Positions 52,758-62,159 of a stretch of 64,000 bases of DNA are shown piece by piece. Numbering within the stretch: the stretch's first letter is position 1; each line of letters opens with the position of its first letter. The notes under the pieces are model-generated. The model was not told where the DNA came from. It ran no database searches and worked only from the letters and a program-made list of their open reading frames with translations. Source of the DNA: Peribacillus kribbensis DSM 17871 (GTDB taxonomy: Bacteria > Bacillota > Bacilli > Bacillales > DSM-1321); NCBI RefSeq assembly GCF_000430765.1, contig NZ_KE387245.1, positions 1 to 64,000 on the forward strand, written 5' to 3'. The translations under genes and the position numbers were made by a program.

Positions 52758-54209
52758 TTATTTTAAAGCCCAGACTGATACCGAACCAGCTTTGACCGGG
52801 AATACGGCGAAGCCTTCTTCATCGATTTTTATGGTACCTTCACAATTATAGGTAAGATCTGACCATTCTTCTCCGCTGCGGTGAGTACCTACATACATCT
52901 TCTTTTCTCCATCGTCACCGTTAGAGACGACAACCGCACAACCTGATTTTTCAATCTCCTCTGTTCCCCTTCTGACCCATCCGATTGTATTGGGATGGTC
53001 AAAATAATCATCCTGCTGTCCGTAGGCTTTGTGGTATCGAGCGGATAATAGCATTTCAATCTCTTCTTTTTTTCCAGGGATCGGCTCCTCTCCCCCAATT
53101 CCATAGTAATCCCCGTAGAAGACGCATGGATATCCTCCCTCACGGAGAAGGATCAAGGAATACGCGATGGGTTTAAACCAATCCTCCACCCAGGATTCCA
53201 GTGCTTCCCTGGGCTGGGTATCATGGTTGTCCACGAATGTAACAGCATTAAGAGGATGGGAATGGACGATCGTATCGTCGAAAATCGAGGCCATATTAAA
53301 GTCCCTTCCCGCTTTAGAAGCTTCATGAAGTTTATAATGAAGTGGAACATCAAATAAATCGATTTGGTAATCAATTTCATCGAGATACTTTCTGCATTCA
53401 TTTAAATCCGGATTCCAAAACTCCCCTACAAAGTAAAAGTCATCTCCTTTATGATTCCTGACTTCTTTTACAAATGTGCTGATAAACTTCTGGTTAATAT
53501 GCTTGATCGCATCAAGTCTGTACCCGTTACAGCCTACCTCTGTACTTAACCATCTGCCCCAATGAAACATTTCTTTGATAACATCGGGATGATCATAATC
53601 AATGTTTGCGAACATTAAATAGTCATAATTGCCAAATTCATTGTCAACATGTTCATTCCAGTCTTTATTTTCCCCTAAAATCTTGAATACCCCGGTTTTC
53701 CCTGTCTTTGCATCATAATCTGTCCCATTGAAATGAACGAAACTCCACTGAAACTCTGAATATCGTCCATTCCGTCCGGGAAAGGTGAATTTTGTCCAGC
53801 CCTCAATTTCAAAGGGCTCGGACAGATCTTCATTCCGATTCAGAGGATTGACTTCGACTACCTGGAATAGCTCTGTCTCATCAGCCCCTGCTTTATGATT
53901 CATGACGACATCCACATAGACATTGAGCCCCAAGTCCCTGCAAGTAAATACAGCATCAATCAGTTCATCCTTAGTCCCGTATTTCGTTCTGACAGTTCCT
54001 TTTTGGTCAAATTCCCCGAGGTCATAGCCGTCATAGATCCCATAGCCGTTATCATCTGCAGAAAGCCCCTTTGTAACGGGCGGCACCCATATAGAATCTA
54101 TGCCGATCTTTTTTAATTCGGGCACTTGTTCCTTGAGTCTTTTCCAGTGGTTTCCGTCGGCATTCACATGCCATTCAAAAAATTGCATTAGTGTTGAATT
54201 TCTTTTCAT
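52758..54209 (-). CDS. Intracellular alpha-amylase (GH13)
   Basis: The 483-residue enzyme has the four GH13 regions: DVVMNHKA (I), GYRLDAIKHI (II, nucleophile Asp), FVGEFWNP (III, acid Glu) and FVDNHDTQP (IV). It begins MKRNSTLMQFFEWHVNADG and has no signal peptide, so it acts in the cytoplasm, as in the GH13_5 subfamily of liquefying amylases. The usual length of 485-515 residues is met. It probably breaks down intracellular maltodextrins or glycogen. Confidence 0.94.
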   Translation of the reverse strand: MKRNSTLMQFFEWHVNADGNHWKRLKEQVPELKKIGIDSIWVPPVTKGLSADDNGYGIYDGYDLGEFDQKGTVRTKYGTKDELIDAVFTCRDLGLNVYVDVVMNHKAGADETELFQVVEVNPLNRNEDLSEPFEIEGWTKFTFPGRNGRYSEFQWSFVHFNGTDYDAKTGKTGVFKILGENKDWNEHVDNEFGNYDYLMFANIDYDHPDVIKEMFHWGRWLSTEVGCNGYRLDAIKHINQKFISTFVKEVRNHKGDDFYFVGEFWNPDLNECRKYLDEIDYQIDLFDVPLHYKLHEASKAGRDFNMASIFDDTIVHSHPLNAVTFVDNHDTQPREALESWVEDWFKPIAYSLILLREGGYPCVFYGDYYGIGGEEPIPGKKEEIEMLLSARYHKAYGQQDDYFDHPNTIGWVRRGTEEIEKSGCAVVVSNGDDGEKKMYVGTHRSGEEWSDLTYNCEGTIKIDEEGFAVFPVKAGSVSVWALK

Positions 54210-54310
54210 TCCTTTTCCCCCGACCCTTTAGCATTTTAAAATATAAAAATTAAAAAGAATAAATTCAAAATACCCGCCCTGAGAATGGAATAAACCCTTT
54301 AAACAAAATA

Positions 54311-54334
54311 AAAACCGCGTAGAACACGCGGCTT
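54311..54334 (-). terminator. Terminator of the RsbR-like gene
   Basis: CCGCGT pairs with ACGCGG and flanking AAA/TTT; on the minus strand it is followed by TTTTTATTTTG. Confidence 0.75.
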
Positions 54335-54354
54335 TGGATGAAGCTTCTCTGTAA

Positions 54355-55194
54355 TTATGTTAAATCGGCAGAACTGATCGCACTTGAAAGTGTCGATTTA
54401 ACGGAAATATGATCAAAAGACAGACCAAGCTGGACGGCAGTCTGGGCGATTTCCGGCCTCACTCCTGAGAGGGTCGTTTTGACTCCGAGAAGATTCAAGG
54501 CTTCAATGAGCTGGAACAGCTGGTGTGCCACCATTGTATCGATCATAACCACCCCGGAAAGATCCAGGAATAATTGATTGACGCCAAGCTTCGCACATTG
54601 CTTCAGAGTATTTTCAATCATGAATTTAGCACGGGCGGTATCGATATCCCCCACTAAAGGAAGCAGCGCAATTTCCCGGCTTAAAGAGATGACAGGCGAA
54701 CTCAGCTCAACAATCAGTTCCTGCTGTGCATTCAGTCTTTTTTGTGAATGATTGTTATGTTCTTCCGTAAACCAGATCATGATTCTGCCAAATGTCTTGA
54801 TGGTGATTCTATACCAGGACTCTATTTGGCTTTTTGAATACTTATTTACATTAAGACGGATAAATTCCGTAAGCAAGTCCAAATACTGATCCTGTGTCCT
54901 GAAGAATTCCCGTAAGATATCCTGGATGGGAGTTACAAGATGTTCTTTATCCTGTGCGACAGCAAGAACCCATTTTTCAAATTCCTTGAAGAAACTGGCT
55001 TCATCTTTTTGGAAAACCTCGATAAATCTCTTATGAAATTCATGGTTTTGCTGCTTGAGCCCCTCCACTACGGATGGATCTTGTGAAGCATAAACACCGG
55101 ATACACTGTTCCTATCAAGGTCTGCATACCAATTCTCCGTCAGCTCCCAGGTTTTTTTATGCAGGAACTCATATAGCTCTTTATTTATATGCAT
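54355..55194 (-). CDS. RsbR-family stressosome co-antagonist (second paralogue)
   Basis: The 279-residue protein has a helical N-terminal globin-like domain (1-155) and a C-terminal STAS domain (about 160-275) with SSPVISLSREIALLPLVGDIDTARA, LFLDLSGVVMIDTMVAHQLF and LSGVRPEIAQTAV. The Thr in MIDT is in the RsbT phosphosite. It is a single gene with its own terminator, like the scattered rsbR genes of B. subtilis. Confidence 0.88.
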   Translation of the reverse strand: MHINKELYEFLHKKTWELTENWYADLDRNSVSGVYASQDPSVVEGLKQQNHEFHKRFIEVFQKDEASFFKEFEKWVLAVAQDKEHLVTPIQDILREFFRTQDQYLDLLTEFIRLNVNKYSKSQIESWYRITIKTFGRIMIWFTEEHNNHSQKRLNAQQELIVELSSPVISLSREIALLPLVGDIDTARAKFMIENTLKQCAKLGVNQLFLDLSGVVMIDTMVAHQLFQLIEALNLLGVKTTLSGVRPEIAQTAVQLGLSFDHISVKSTLSSAISSADLT

Positions 55195-55508
55195 AAGTAA
55201 ATTCCACCTTAGTTTATGTAATTAAAAATCCCTAAAAATATAGGGATGATTCAAGTATTTCTTAATAATCACTTACATTCTAACGTATTTGGCTGGTCTG
55301 TGTCGATTCTGAGGCCCGTATTCTCGAGATTCAGTAAATAAGAAACGCCTGTGTAGTTTAGGAAGTGGTGATGACTTATATTTTATTGGTATAATGGCAG
55401 TGTGCCCGCGAATCATGTTGATGGGGCTGAAGAGTATTTCTTGTTTTCGTTGGGTGATCATTCATCCTTACATCGTATAAATCAATTTACGAACCTAGGA
55501 GCTTTCAA
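55195..55508. other. Divergent upstream region of rsbR-like and ktr genes
   Basis: The 314-bp region should hold the promoters of both neighbours. It has no open frame with a ribosome site and no ydaO-type c-di-AMP riboswitch core was seen, although such a switch controls ktrAB in B. subtilis. Confidence 0.5.
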
Positions 55509-56822
55509 ATGGCTGAAACCAGATCAAATATCAAAGCTTTTCGTCTAGTATTCATCTTTTATCTCACGACCATTCTATTATTTACCCTTATTTATCTGCT
55601 CCCGATTTCGCATCTCAGCCGGATTGGGGTGATTGATTCTGTTTTTGTGTCTACCAGTGCTTTAAGTGTAACCGGGCTTTCCACCATTGATATTTCACGA
55701 TCATTATCGGTTTTTGGGCAGATCATTCTGATGATAGAAATGCAGCTTGGCGGCATAGGCATACTAGTTGTCATGAGCTATCTATTTTTAATGCTTGGAA
55801 AAAGGCTGACCATGTCGAATCTGCTCTTACTTTCAAAGGACCAAAACCAAAGCAACCTAAGAAACATACGTTCATTGGCATTCTCTGTCTTATTGATCGC
55901 TTTATTATTTGAATTCGTTTGTTTTCTTGTTTCTTTGTTCGTTCTACTTCCACATTATACAAATGTATCTCATGCGGTTTTTCTTGCTTTGTTCCATAGT
56001 GTGGCGAGCTTTACGAATTCGGGTTTTGACCTATTTGGGAACGGGCTCCTTTCCTACCAGAAATCAAAATGGTTCGTTTTGACGACTGCCTTTACCATCT
56101 TTTTTGGAAGTCTGGGATATCCCACCATTATGGAGTATGTCTTTTCGTTTAAAAAAAAGAAAAGCTTATTCACAAGGATCAATATCAGGATGCACTTCGG
56201 CCTCTTGGCTGCAGGGGCTCTTTTGTTCTTCCTGCTTGAATATGGGCATGCACTGCAGAGGCTGAATCTGATGGATAAATTCACAAATTCCATATTCCTT
56301 TCTGCTACCGCACGGAATGGAGGCTTAAGTACCCTTCCCCTGTCATCTGTCACAATGACATCGCTTATGATCTTAATGTTTTTGATGTTTATTGGAGGAG
56401 CGTCTTCAAGTGCAGGCGGCGGTATCCGGCTTACAACCTTCCGCGTGCTTATCGCGAAGACAGCTTCCGTTGCAAAATCACAGGAACATACAGTGATCAA
56501 GAAAAAAAACATAGCGGAAGAAACAATAAACAAATCCTTTTTGATATTTTTTAGCTTTTCCATGCTGCTATTCATTGCGGCTGTGATATTATCTATGTTG
56601 GAAAAACAGCCAATGGAAGCCATTATTTTTGAAGTGTTATCCGCGTTGACCAACACAGGGCTGTCACTGGGAATCACCTCTGAACTATCATCGGTTTCAA
56701 AAATTGTCCTCATTTTATTAATGATCATCGGGAGAATCGGTATTTTCAGCATGATTTATTCAGTTTTAAAATTAAAGGCATCAAGAACAAGATATTTAAA
56801 AGAAGACCTTGCTGTAGGATAA
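55509..56822 (+). CDS. Ktr potassium uptake membrane subunit (TrkH/KtrB family)
   Basis: The 437-residue membrane protein has the fourfold M1-P-M2 repeat of the Trk/Ktr/HKT family, with selectivity-filter glycines in STSALSVTGLSTI, HSVASFTNSGFDLFG, SATARNGGLSTLPL and SALTNTGLSLGI. The conserved gate loop (GGASSSAGGGIRLTTF) is present. It is followed after 15 bp by the KtrA/C-type regulatory subunit, so together they form a complete K+ uptake system. Confidence 0.94.
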   Translation: MAETRSNIKAFRLVFIFYLTTILLFTLIYLLPISHLSRIGVIDSVFVSTSALSVTGLSTIDISRSLSVFGQIILMIEMQLGGIGILVVMSYLFLMLGKRLTMSNLLLLSKDQNQSNLRNIRSLAFSVLLIALLFEFVCFLVSLFVLLPHYTNVSHAVFLALFHSVASFTNSGFDLFGNGLLSYQKSKWFVLTTAFTIFFGSLGYPTIMEYVFSFKKKKSLFTRINIRMHFGLLAAGALLFFLLEYGHALQRLNLMDKFTNSIFLSATARNGGLSTLPLSSVTMTSLMILMFLMFIGGASSSAGGGIRLTTFRVLIAKTASVAKSQEHTVIKKKNIAEETINKSFLIFFSFSMLLFIAAVILSMLEKQPMEAIIFEVLSALTNTGLSLGITSELSSVSKIVLILLMIIGRIGIFSMIYSVLKLKASRTRYLKEDLAVG

Positions 56823-56837
56823 AGGAGGAAAGAAAGA

Positions 56838-57491
56838 ATGAAGCAATTTTTAGTTGTCGGTGCCGGCCGGTTTGGCGGAGGAATCATTAAGGAGTTATCC
56901 CGCCATGACTGCCAGATCGTCGTTTGTGATTTAAACGAAAAATATCTGGATGATTATGATGAATATACCAGCTACTCGCTTGTTGGGGATATGAAGGAAA
57001 ATGAAGTTCTGGATGAATTCAATATCCCTGACTTTGATACTGTATTTGTAGCCATTGGCAACGATGAATATTCAGCCATCTTAATAACGAAAAAGCTAAA
57101 AGAGCGCGGAGCCAAAAAGGTCATTGCGAAGGCTTCCGGCAAAGAAGCCGGTGAAATTCTTGAAGGAGTTGGAGCGGATTTCGTCATCTATCCAGAAGAA
57201 GAAGCCGGTGCAAAGGCTGCACGCCGTGAATTGATGGCAGGTGTGATTGAGTATTTCGAAATCACTAAGGAAGTATCGGCTATTGAAATGGAGGTCCCTG
57301 AGGCATTCTGGGGAAAAACACTTGCCGAATTAAATTTCTCAAATAACTACAACCTTACTGTCTCTTTATTACTGCGGGACGGTAAGCCCCTTCTGAGCCA
57401 GATTTCATCAGAGCGGATGCAGGAAGCCGATCAGTTTTTGTTGATCGGGCCGAATCAAAGTATAAGCAATTTTAGAAAGAAATTTTCATGA
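56838..57491 (+). CDS. Ktr potassium uptake regulatory subunit (TrkA-N/RCK)
   Basis: The 217-residue cytoplasmic protein has a Rossmann RCK_N domain (FLVVGAGRFGGGI; GDMKENEVLDEFNIPDFDTVFVAIG) and a C-terminal TrkA_C domain (about 135-217). It binds nucleotide and possibly c-di-AMP to gate the membrane subunit, as known for KtrA/KtrC. AGGAGG precedes the ATG. Confidence 0.94.
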   Translation: MKQFLVVGAGRFGGGIIKELSRHDCQIVVCDLNEKYLDDYDEYTSYSLVGDMKENEVLDEFNIPDFDTVFVAIGNDEYSAILITKKLKERGAKKVIAKASGKEAGEILEGVGADFVIYPEEEAGAKAARRELMAGVIEYFEITKEVSAIEMEVPEAFWGKTLAELNFSNNYNLTVSLLLRDGKPLLSQISSERMQEADQFLLIGPNQSISNFRKKFS

Positions 57492-57518
57492 AATCTTGAG
57501 ATACAGTTCCAAAAAAAA

Positions 57519-57551
57519 GCAGAGAGAAATCTCTGTTTTATTTTTTTTGGA
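57519..57551 (+). terminator. Terminator of the ktr operon
   Basis: CAGAGA-GAAA-TCTCTG has a GNRA-type tetraloop and is followed by TTTTATTTTTTTT. Confidence 0.85.
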
Positions 57552-57642
57552 AAAATCCTTTGATTCACGAAAAATTTCCCTCCAAAATACTCAGTTACTT
57601 GTTATAATGTTGAAGGTATGTAAGGAGGCATGATCATAACTC

Positions 57643-59025
57643 ATGGAACAAGTCAAAAACAAACATGAAAAAGAGCTTAAGCTATTCCACCTCACCTGGC
57701 CGATTTTCCTGGAAGTTACTTTATTTATGCTGATGGGAATCGCAGATACTTTCATGCTGAGCGCCATATCGGACGATGCCGTATCCGGCGTTGGAGCAGC
57801 CAACCAGTATTTGATCATTGCCATTTTAGTCCTCGAAGTAATCGGAAATGGTGCCTCCATTGTTGTGTCTCAATATCTGGGATCAAAAAAAATTAAAGAA
57901 GCTGCAAAAATATCAGCACTTGCAGTCACGATGAATCTCTTCATCGGCTTGATCATCAGCGGGTTCTTCCTTCTATTTTGCAGGAATTTGCTGCACACCC
58001 TCCATTTACAGGGTGAGATATATGAGTACGCGCAGAATTATTTGTCCATCGTCGGCGGAGCTATCTTCCTTCAGGCCATCATTAACTCACTGTCCGCCAT
58101 CATCCGTGTGCATGGATTTACCAAGCAGACCATGTTTGTGTCACTTGGAATGAACATTATCCATATTGCAGGCAACTACCTCTTGATCTTTGGACATTTC
58201 GGCTTTCCGGAGATGGGGGTCAGAGGTGCAGCCCTTTCAACAGTAATCAGCCGTTTCCTCGCCCTGCTTGTCTTTTTTTGGATGCTGTATAAGATCATGG
58301 AAGTCAGGATTGAATTCAAGTTTTACTTCTCTCTTGCGAAGGAATATATCGGAAAGATCCTGCAGGTTGGCATCCCTTCTGCTTTCGAACAGGTCATGTA
58401 TCAGTTCTGCCAGATGGTATTTTTATATTATGCCACCTATCTGGGAGCCGAATCCCTGGCTGCAAGACAGTATGCAAACAATATTTCTATGTTTATTTAC
58501 TTGTTTGCCATTTCTATAGGAGTCGGTACTTCCATTATTGTCGGGAGGCTGGTAGGTGCGAAAAAACAGGAAGAAGCTTATTTCAGGGTCTGGAAAAGCG
58601 TAAAATCCGCACTTACAGCAACCTTGGTTATGGTCCTTCTTGTGATTTTATTCCGCTGGAGGCTAATGGGTCTATTTACCGATAATGATGCCATCATTTC
58701 CATTGGTGCCAAGGTTCTGCTCTTAAGCATTGTTCTGGAGACAGGAAGGACGGTCAATATCGTATTGATCAATTCACTAAGAGCAGCCGGAGATGCAAAA
58801 TATCCCCTTTTCATCGGGGTATTCACTATGGTTATGATGAGCCTTTCACTCGGCTATTTATTTGTATTCAAATTAAATATGGGCCTTGCCGGGGTATGGC
58901 TTGCCATTGCCTCAGACGAGTGGGCACGAGCCATTATCATGTTTTTCCGCTGGAGAAGCAGAATCTGGGAAAAACATGCCCTTGTCAAGCACGATAAAAA
59001 AGAAGAAGCTATTCATGCTTCTTAA
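57643..59025 (+). CDS. MATE-family multidrug efflux transporter
   Basis: The 460-residue protein has twelve membrane segments in two similar halves and MATE landmarks such as LTWPIFLEVTLFMLMGIADTFMLS, GNGASIVVSQYLG and, in the second half, VGIPSAFEQVMYQFCQ and GVGTSIIVGRLVGA. It exports organic cations or drugs with Na+ or H+. AAGGAGG is upstream of the ATG. Confidence 0.93.
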   Translation: MEQVKNKHEKELKLFHLTWPIFLEVTLFMLMGIADTFMLSAISDDAVSGVGAANQYLIIAILVLEVIGNGASIVVSQYLGSKKIKEAAKISALAVTMNLFIGLIISGFFLLFCRNLLHTLHLQGEIYEYAQNYLSIVGGAIFLQAIINSLSAIIRVHGFTKQTMFVSLGMNIIHIAGNYLLIFGHFGFPEMGVRGAALSTVISRFLALLVFFWMLYKIMEVRIEFKFYFSLAKEYIGKILQVGIPSAFEQVMYQFCQMVFLYYATYLGAESLAARQYANNISMFIYLFAISIGVGTSIIVGRLVGAKKQEEAYFRVWKSVKSALTATLVMVLLVILFRWRLMGLFTDNDAIISIGAKVLLLSIVLETGRTVNIVLINSLRAAGDAKYPLFIGVFTMVMMSLSLGYLFVFKLNMGLAGVWLAIASDEWARAIIMFFRWRSRIWEKHALVKHDKKEEAIHAS

Positions 59026-59051
59026 CCATAATTATTGTATAAAAAAGTAAT

Positions 59052-59078
59052 ACTCACCAAGGCTGGTGAGTTTTTTTG
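59052..59078 (+). terminator. Terminator of the MATE gene
   Basis: ACTCACCA pairs with TGGTGAGT, followed by TTTTTTG. Confidence 0.85.
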
Positions 59079-59211
59079 TTAGGTTTACAAAAACCTTATA
59101 TATCGTTGTCCAGCAAGCTAAAATTCACTCTCTCATAATAAGAGGCTCATTTTTATGTTCAATAAGAAAGAAATTGAAAACCGCAATCCTTTAGTCCAAA
59201 AACTATGCTTT

Positions 59212-60090
59212 TCATTTGCTGCCATTGAATAATCCATTTAAATACTTTGTATTTTCCTCAAGAAACGCCCTATTCTTATGTATCCCTCTTCTAACACACC
59301 AGCCTATTGAATTAAAGGCATCTGTAAAACGGTAAAATGGCAGGATGACATGAAGATCTATAAGAGGACGGATGGTTTCATATCCTTTCTGATAAGCTTC
59401 CATCGTTCCGGGGTTTTTCACAAAAATATCCCGGTGAATCTTTATAAAATCCCCCTCAACTGCCCCGATCCGGGCACTTTCAAAATCAATCAGCCCCCTG
59501 ACCCTGTTATCCTGCACCAATAGATTCCCAGGCCGAAAATCCATATGAATAAAGCAAGTTCCATCTGGATCAGGCAGTGTCTCCACATGCTCCCTAAAAT
59601 AATTTGTGGACCACTGGAATAGTTCAGGGTCCATCACTTCTTTGGCATCTTCCGCGAAGGAAAAAAATTTCTCTTCAATAAACTCATGCCAGTTCGTAAA
59701 TTCATTGGAAACCGGACTGCTAAGATCCTTTTCCTCAAGGGAGGCTGCATGCAGCTTTGCATGAAGAACTCCGATATCGAAGGCTAAATCTGTATTTACC
59801 TTTCCAGAGATAGGTGACCCGGGAATGGCGGAGAGTAATAATGCACCAGTATCTTCTTCATTGCCTTCCCAATAATCCAGTACCTTGGGCAGCGGAAGCT
59901 GATCTTGCAGTCTCTCTAATACATAACGCTCCCTTTCAAGCTTTAGCTTGGAATAAGGAATTTTCACATAGACGGTACTCCGATCAGTCAGGTTCAGCTT
60001 AAACACTTGTGAACTGAAAGACTCCGGAACATCATGAATGGATGCGACTTTCAGGTTAAACCTGTCGATAAGGTTATGAATATCACTCAT
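59212..60090 (-). CDS. Aminoglycoside phosphotransferase-family kinase
   Basis: From the ATG at 60090 (AAAGGAGA upstream) the protein has 292 residues. It has the APH/choline-kinase fold with the catalytic loop HMDFRPGNLL (HxDxxxxN) and the metal-binding IDFESA. The ATP-binding Lys is in VYVKIPY. The substrate could be a small metabolite such as a sugar, homoserine or an antibiotic; no clear hint is seen. Confidence 0.88.
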   Translation of the reverse strand: MSDIHNLIDRFNLKVASIHDVPESFSSQVFKLNLTDRSTVYVKIPYSKLKLERERYVLERLQDQLPLPKVLDYWEGNEEDTGALLLSAIPGSPISGKVNTDLAFDIGVLHAKLHAASLEEKDLSSPVSNEFTNWHEFIEEKFFSFAEDAKEVMDPELFQWSTNYFREHVETLPDPDGTCFIHMDFRPGNLLVQDNRVRGLIDFESARIGAVEGDFIKIHRDIFVKNPGTMEAYQKGYETIRPLIDLHVILPFYRFTDAFNSIGWCVRRGIHKNRAFLEENTKYLNGLFNGSK

Positions 60091-60184
60091 AGGGGAGAAT
60101 CTCCTTTCCATTAGCCTATAAAGAATAAATTCTGGCATGTAAAGAAGCCATAGAATTTCTATGGCTTGGAAATGTAGTTGGCAC

Positions 60185-60349
60185 CTATCTATGATCCCTT
60201 GACTGGATTGGATAATCGATTGCTTCCCCTATCAGCTGGATATCCTGAAGTATTTCATTTCTAATATGTTTGTCCTTACATTTTTTATAATCATTAAATA
60301 AACGATTAAGTTCCTTAAGGAATAATGAGTATTCTTTATTATCCTTCAT
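60185..60349 (-). CDS. Small charged hypothetical protein (54 aa)
   Basis: GAGGG lies 6 bases before the ATG. The sequence begins MKDNKEYSLFLKELNRLFND and continues with helices rich in Lys, Asp and Ile. No family is recognised. Confidence 0.6.
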   Translation of the reverse strand: MKDNKEYSLFLKELNRLFNDYKKCKDKHIRNEILQDIQLIGEAIDYPIQSRDHR

Positions 60350-60516
60350 AAAAAACCCTCTTCTTCTACGACGTTATCCCTGTTACTTTATACCCATATT
60401 ATACATAAAGAATCAAAATCTGTTAAGAAATTTTATCGAAAGTTGCAGATTTGTCGTAGAAATGGAGTTTTACTCATATAACGATAAAGTGATATGAATA
60501 GATTACCTGATAAAGA

Positions 60517-60548
60517 TAATGGCCGTCAGCTAAGCCGACAGCCATTAT
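60517..60548. terminator. Terminator of the aldo/keto reductase gene
   Basis: ATAATGGC-CGTCAGC pairs with GCCGACA-GCCATTAT around a TAA loop. Confidence 0.75.
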
Positions 60549-60567
60549 CATCTCATCATTTTATCTT

Positions 60568-61530
60568 TCAGCCTTCTTTTTCTGCTGTTAAAATATTTTC
60601 AATTTGATCAAGCTCATCCTGAGATAAGGAAACATCGACTGCTTTTACATTTTCCTGGATCTGTTCTGGTTTGCTTGCTCCAATCAAGGCACTGGCTATG
60701 TTTTGCTGGCGCAGGATCCAGGCAATTGCCAGCTGTGAGATTGTGATTTCTTTTTCCTTAGCCAGCTTTTCCAGCTGTTCCACTTTAATCAGCACCTCTT
60801 CCTTCAGAAGGCGGTCCATAAACATATTTGATTTTTCATCGGCTGCACGGCTTCCAGCAGGTATTTGTGCTCCTCGCTTGTATTTTCCTGTCAAAACTCC
60901 CTGTGCTAAAGGAGAAAAGACGATCTGGCTGATGCCGTTTCTCTCGCTTAGCGGAATGATTTCCTTCTCGATATTCCGGTGCAGCATGCTGTAGTTCGGC
61001 TGATTCACAACAATTTTGTCTAATAAATATTGATCCGCTGTACCCAGTCCTTCCTGGATCTGCTGGGCTGTCCACTCACTCACGCCCACATACAGAACCT
61101 TACCCTGCCGAACCAGATCATCAAGAGCCCTCAGCGTTTCCTCAATCGGAGTTTCTGTATCAAATCGGTGACAATAATAAATATCGACATAGTCCAATCC
61201 CAGGCGGCTAAGGCTTGCATGCAGCTGCTCCATAATATGCTTGCGGGATAAGCCGCTGTCATTGGGACCATCCCCCATTTTTCCAAATACCTTCGTAGCA
61301 AGTACATACGATTCCCGCGGATACTTCCTTAAAGCTTCCCCCACAATCTTTTCTGCTTCTCCCCTGGCATAAACATTGGCTGTATCAAATGAATTAATCC
61401 CCAGATTATATGCAGTATCAATTGTAGAAACGGCCGTATCCCTTTCTGTTGAGTTTCCATATGTAAGCCAGCTGCCGAGACTGATTTCACTAACCTTTAA
61501 TCCTGTTCTTCCCACTCTCCGGTATTTCAT
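60568..61530 (-). CDS. Aldo/keto reductase (Kv-beta/YghZ-like)
   Basis: From the ATG at 61530 (GGAGGG upstream) the protein has 320 residues. It has the AKR barrel with catalytic Asp, Tyr, Lys and His in SFDTANVYARGEAE, VLATKVFG and DIYYCHRFD, and the NADPH site SALIGASKPEQIQENVKAV. It is closest in pattern to Kv-beta-type reductases that reduce small aldehydes. A cre-like site lies upstream. Confidence 0.92.
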   Translation of the reverse strand: MKYRRVGRTGLKVSEISLGSWLTYGNSTERDTAVSTIDTAYNLGINSFDTANVYARGEAEKIVGEALRKYPRESYVLATKVFGKMGDGPNDSGLSRKHIMEQLHASLSRLGLDYVDIYYCHRFDTETPIEETLRALDDLVRQGKVLYVGVSEWTAQQIQEGLGTADQYLLDKIVVNQPNYSMLHRNIEKEIIPLSERNGISQIVFSPLAQGVLTGKYKRGAQIPAGSRAADEKSNMFMDRLLKEEVLIKVEQLEKLAKEKEITISQLAIAWILRQQNIASALIGASKPEQIQENVKAVDVSLSQDELDQIENILTAEKEG

Positions 61531-61560
61531 CGTCCGTTTCCCTCCAACAAACAAATTGCG

Positions 61561-61574
61561 CTCAAGCGCTTACA
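61561..61574 (-). promoter_or_regulatory. Candidate cre (CcpA) site upstream of the aldo/keto reductase
   Basis: The minus strand reads TGTAAGCGCTTGAG, matching 12 of 14 positions of the cre consensus TGWAARCGYTWNCW. It lies about 30 bp before the ATG, a position that would give repression. Confidence 0.55.
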
Positions 61575-61640
61575 TAGAATTCTAGCGGGAAACTCATGAT
61601 TTTGTCTAATGATTGGACTTTTATTATGATTCTGATAGCT

Positions 61641-62102
61641 TGGTTTGCTTAGGGATATCCTGCTATTTTGCCGGGCAATCAGGTTTTTGCTCACGCTCTT
61701 TGTTTTTTTGCTCCATCCTTAGATTTTTGCTCAGGGACCCTATTATTTTGCTCAACGTACCCTTTTTTTGCTAGGGATTTGATAGTTTTTGCTCCTCTCT
61801 CCAGATAATTTGCTCAATCCTCAGATTTTGCTAAGAAACCCTATTATTTGCTCAACGTCCCCTCCTTTCTGCTCGGGTCATCAGGGTTTTTGCTCACGCT
61901 CCTTGGTTCTTTGCTCCGCTCTCCTGAGGTTTTGCTCCGTCCTCAGCTTTTGCTCAAAGACCCTACTATTTTGCTCGGACCATCCAGGTTTTTACTCCGC
62001 TCAGGCTTGGTTTTTTGCTCAATCCTCATATTTTGCTCAAAGACCCGATTATTTTGCTCAGCGTCCCCTCCTTTTTGCCCGGGGCATCAGGGTTTTTGCT
62101 CA
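61641..62102. repeat. Tandem 21-bp repeat array with core TTTTGCTC
   Basis: The octamer TTTTGCTC or close variants recurs about 22 times at intervals of mostly 21 bp (range 18-23), for example at 61689, 61710, 61729, 61750, 61770, 61791 and 61812. A higher-order period of about 205 bp (ten units) is also visible: 61689/61892/62098 share ATCAGGTTTTTGCTCA. Open frames through the array (such as a 140-residue one) are by-products. Function unknown. Confidence 0.9.
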
Positions 62103-62123
62103 TTGTCCTCCTGAATTCTCTAT

Positions 62124-62159
62124 AAAAAAAGAAGCCGCCCAATGGCAGCTTCTTTTTTT
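62124..62159 (-). terminator. Terminator of the gluconokinase gene
   Basis: AAAAAAAGAAGC pairs with GCTTCTTTTTTT around an inner GCC/GGC stem, two bases from the gene stop. Confidence 0.85.

Noticed and set aside
55195-55508. ydaO (c-di-AMP) riboswitch ahead of the ktr genes
   Set aside because: The conserved core motifs could not be found in the upstream region.
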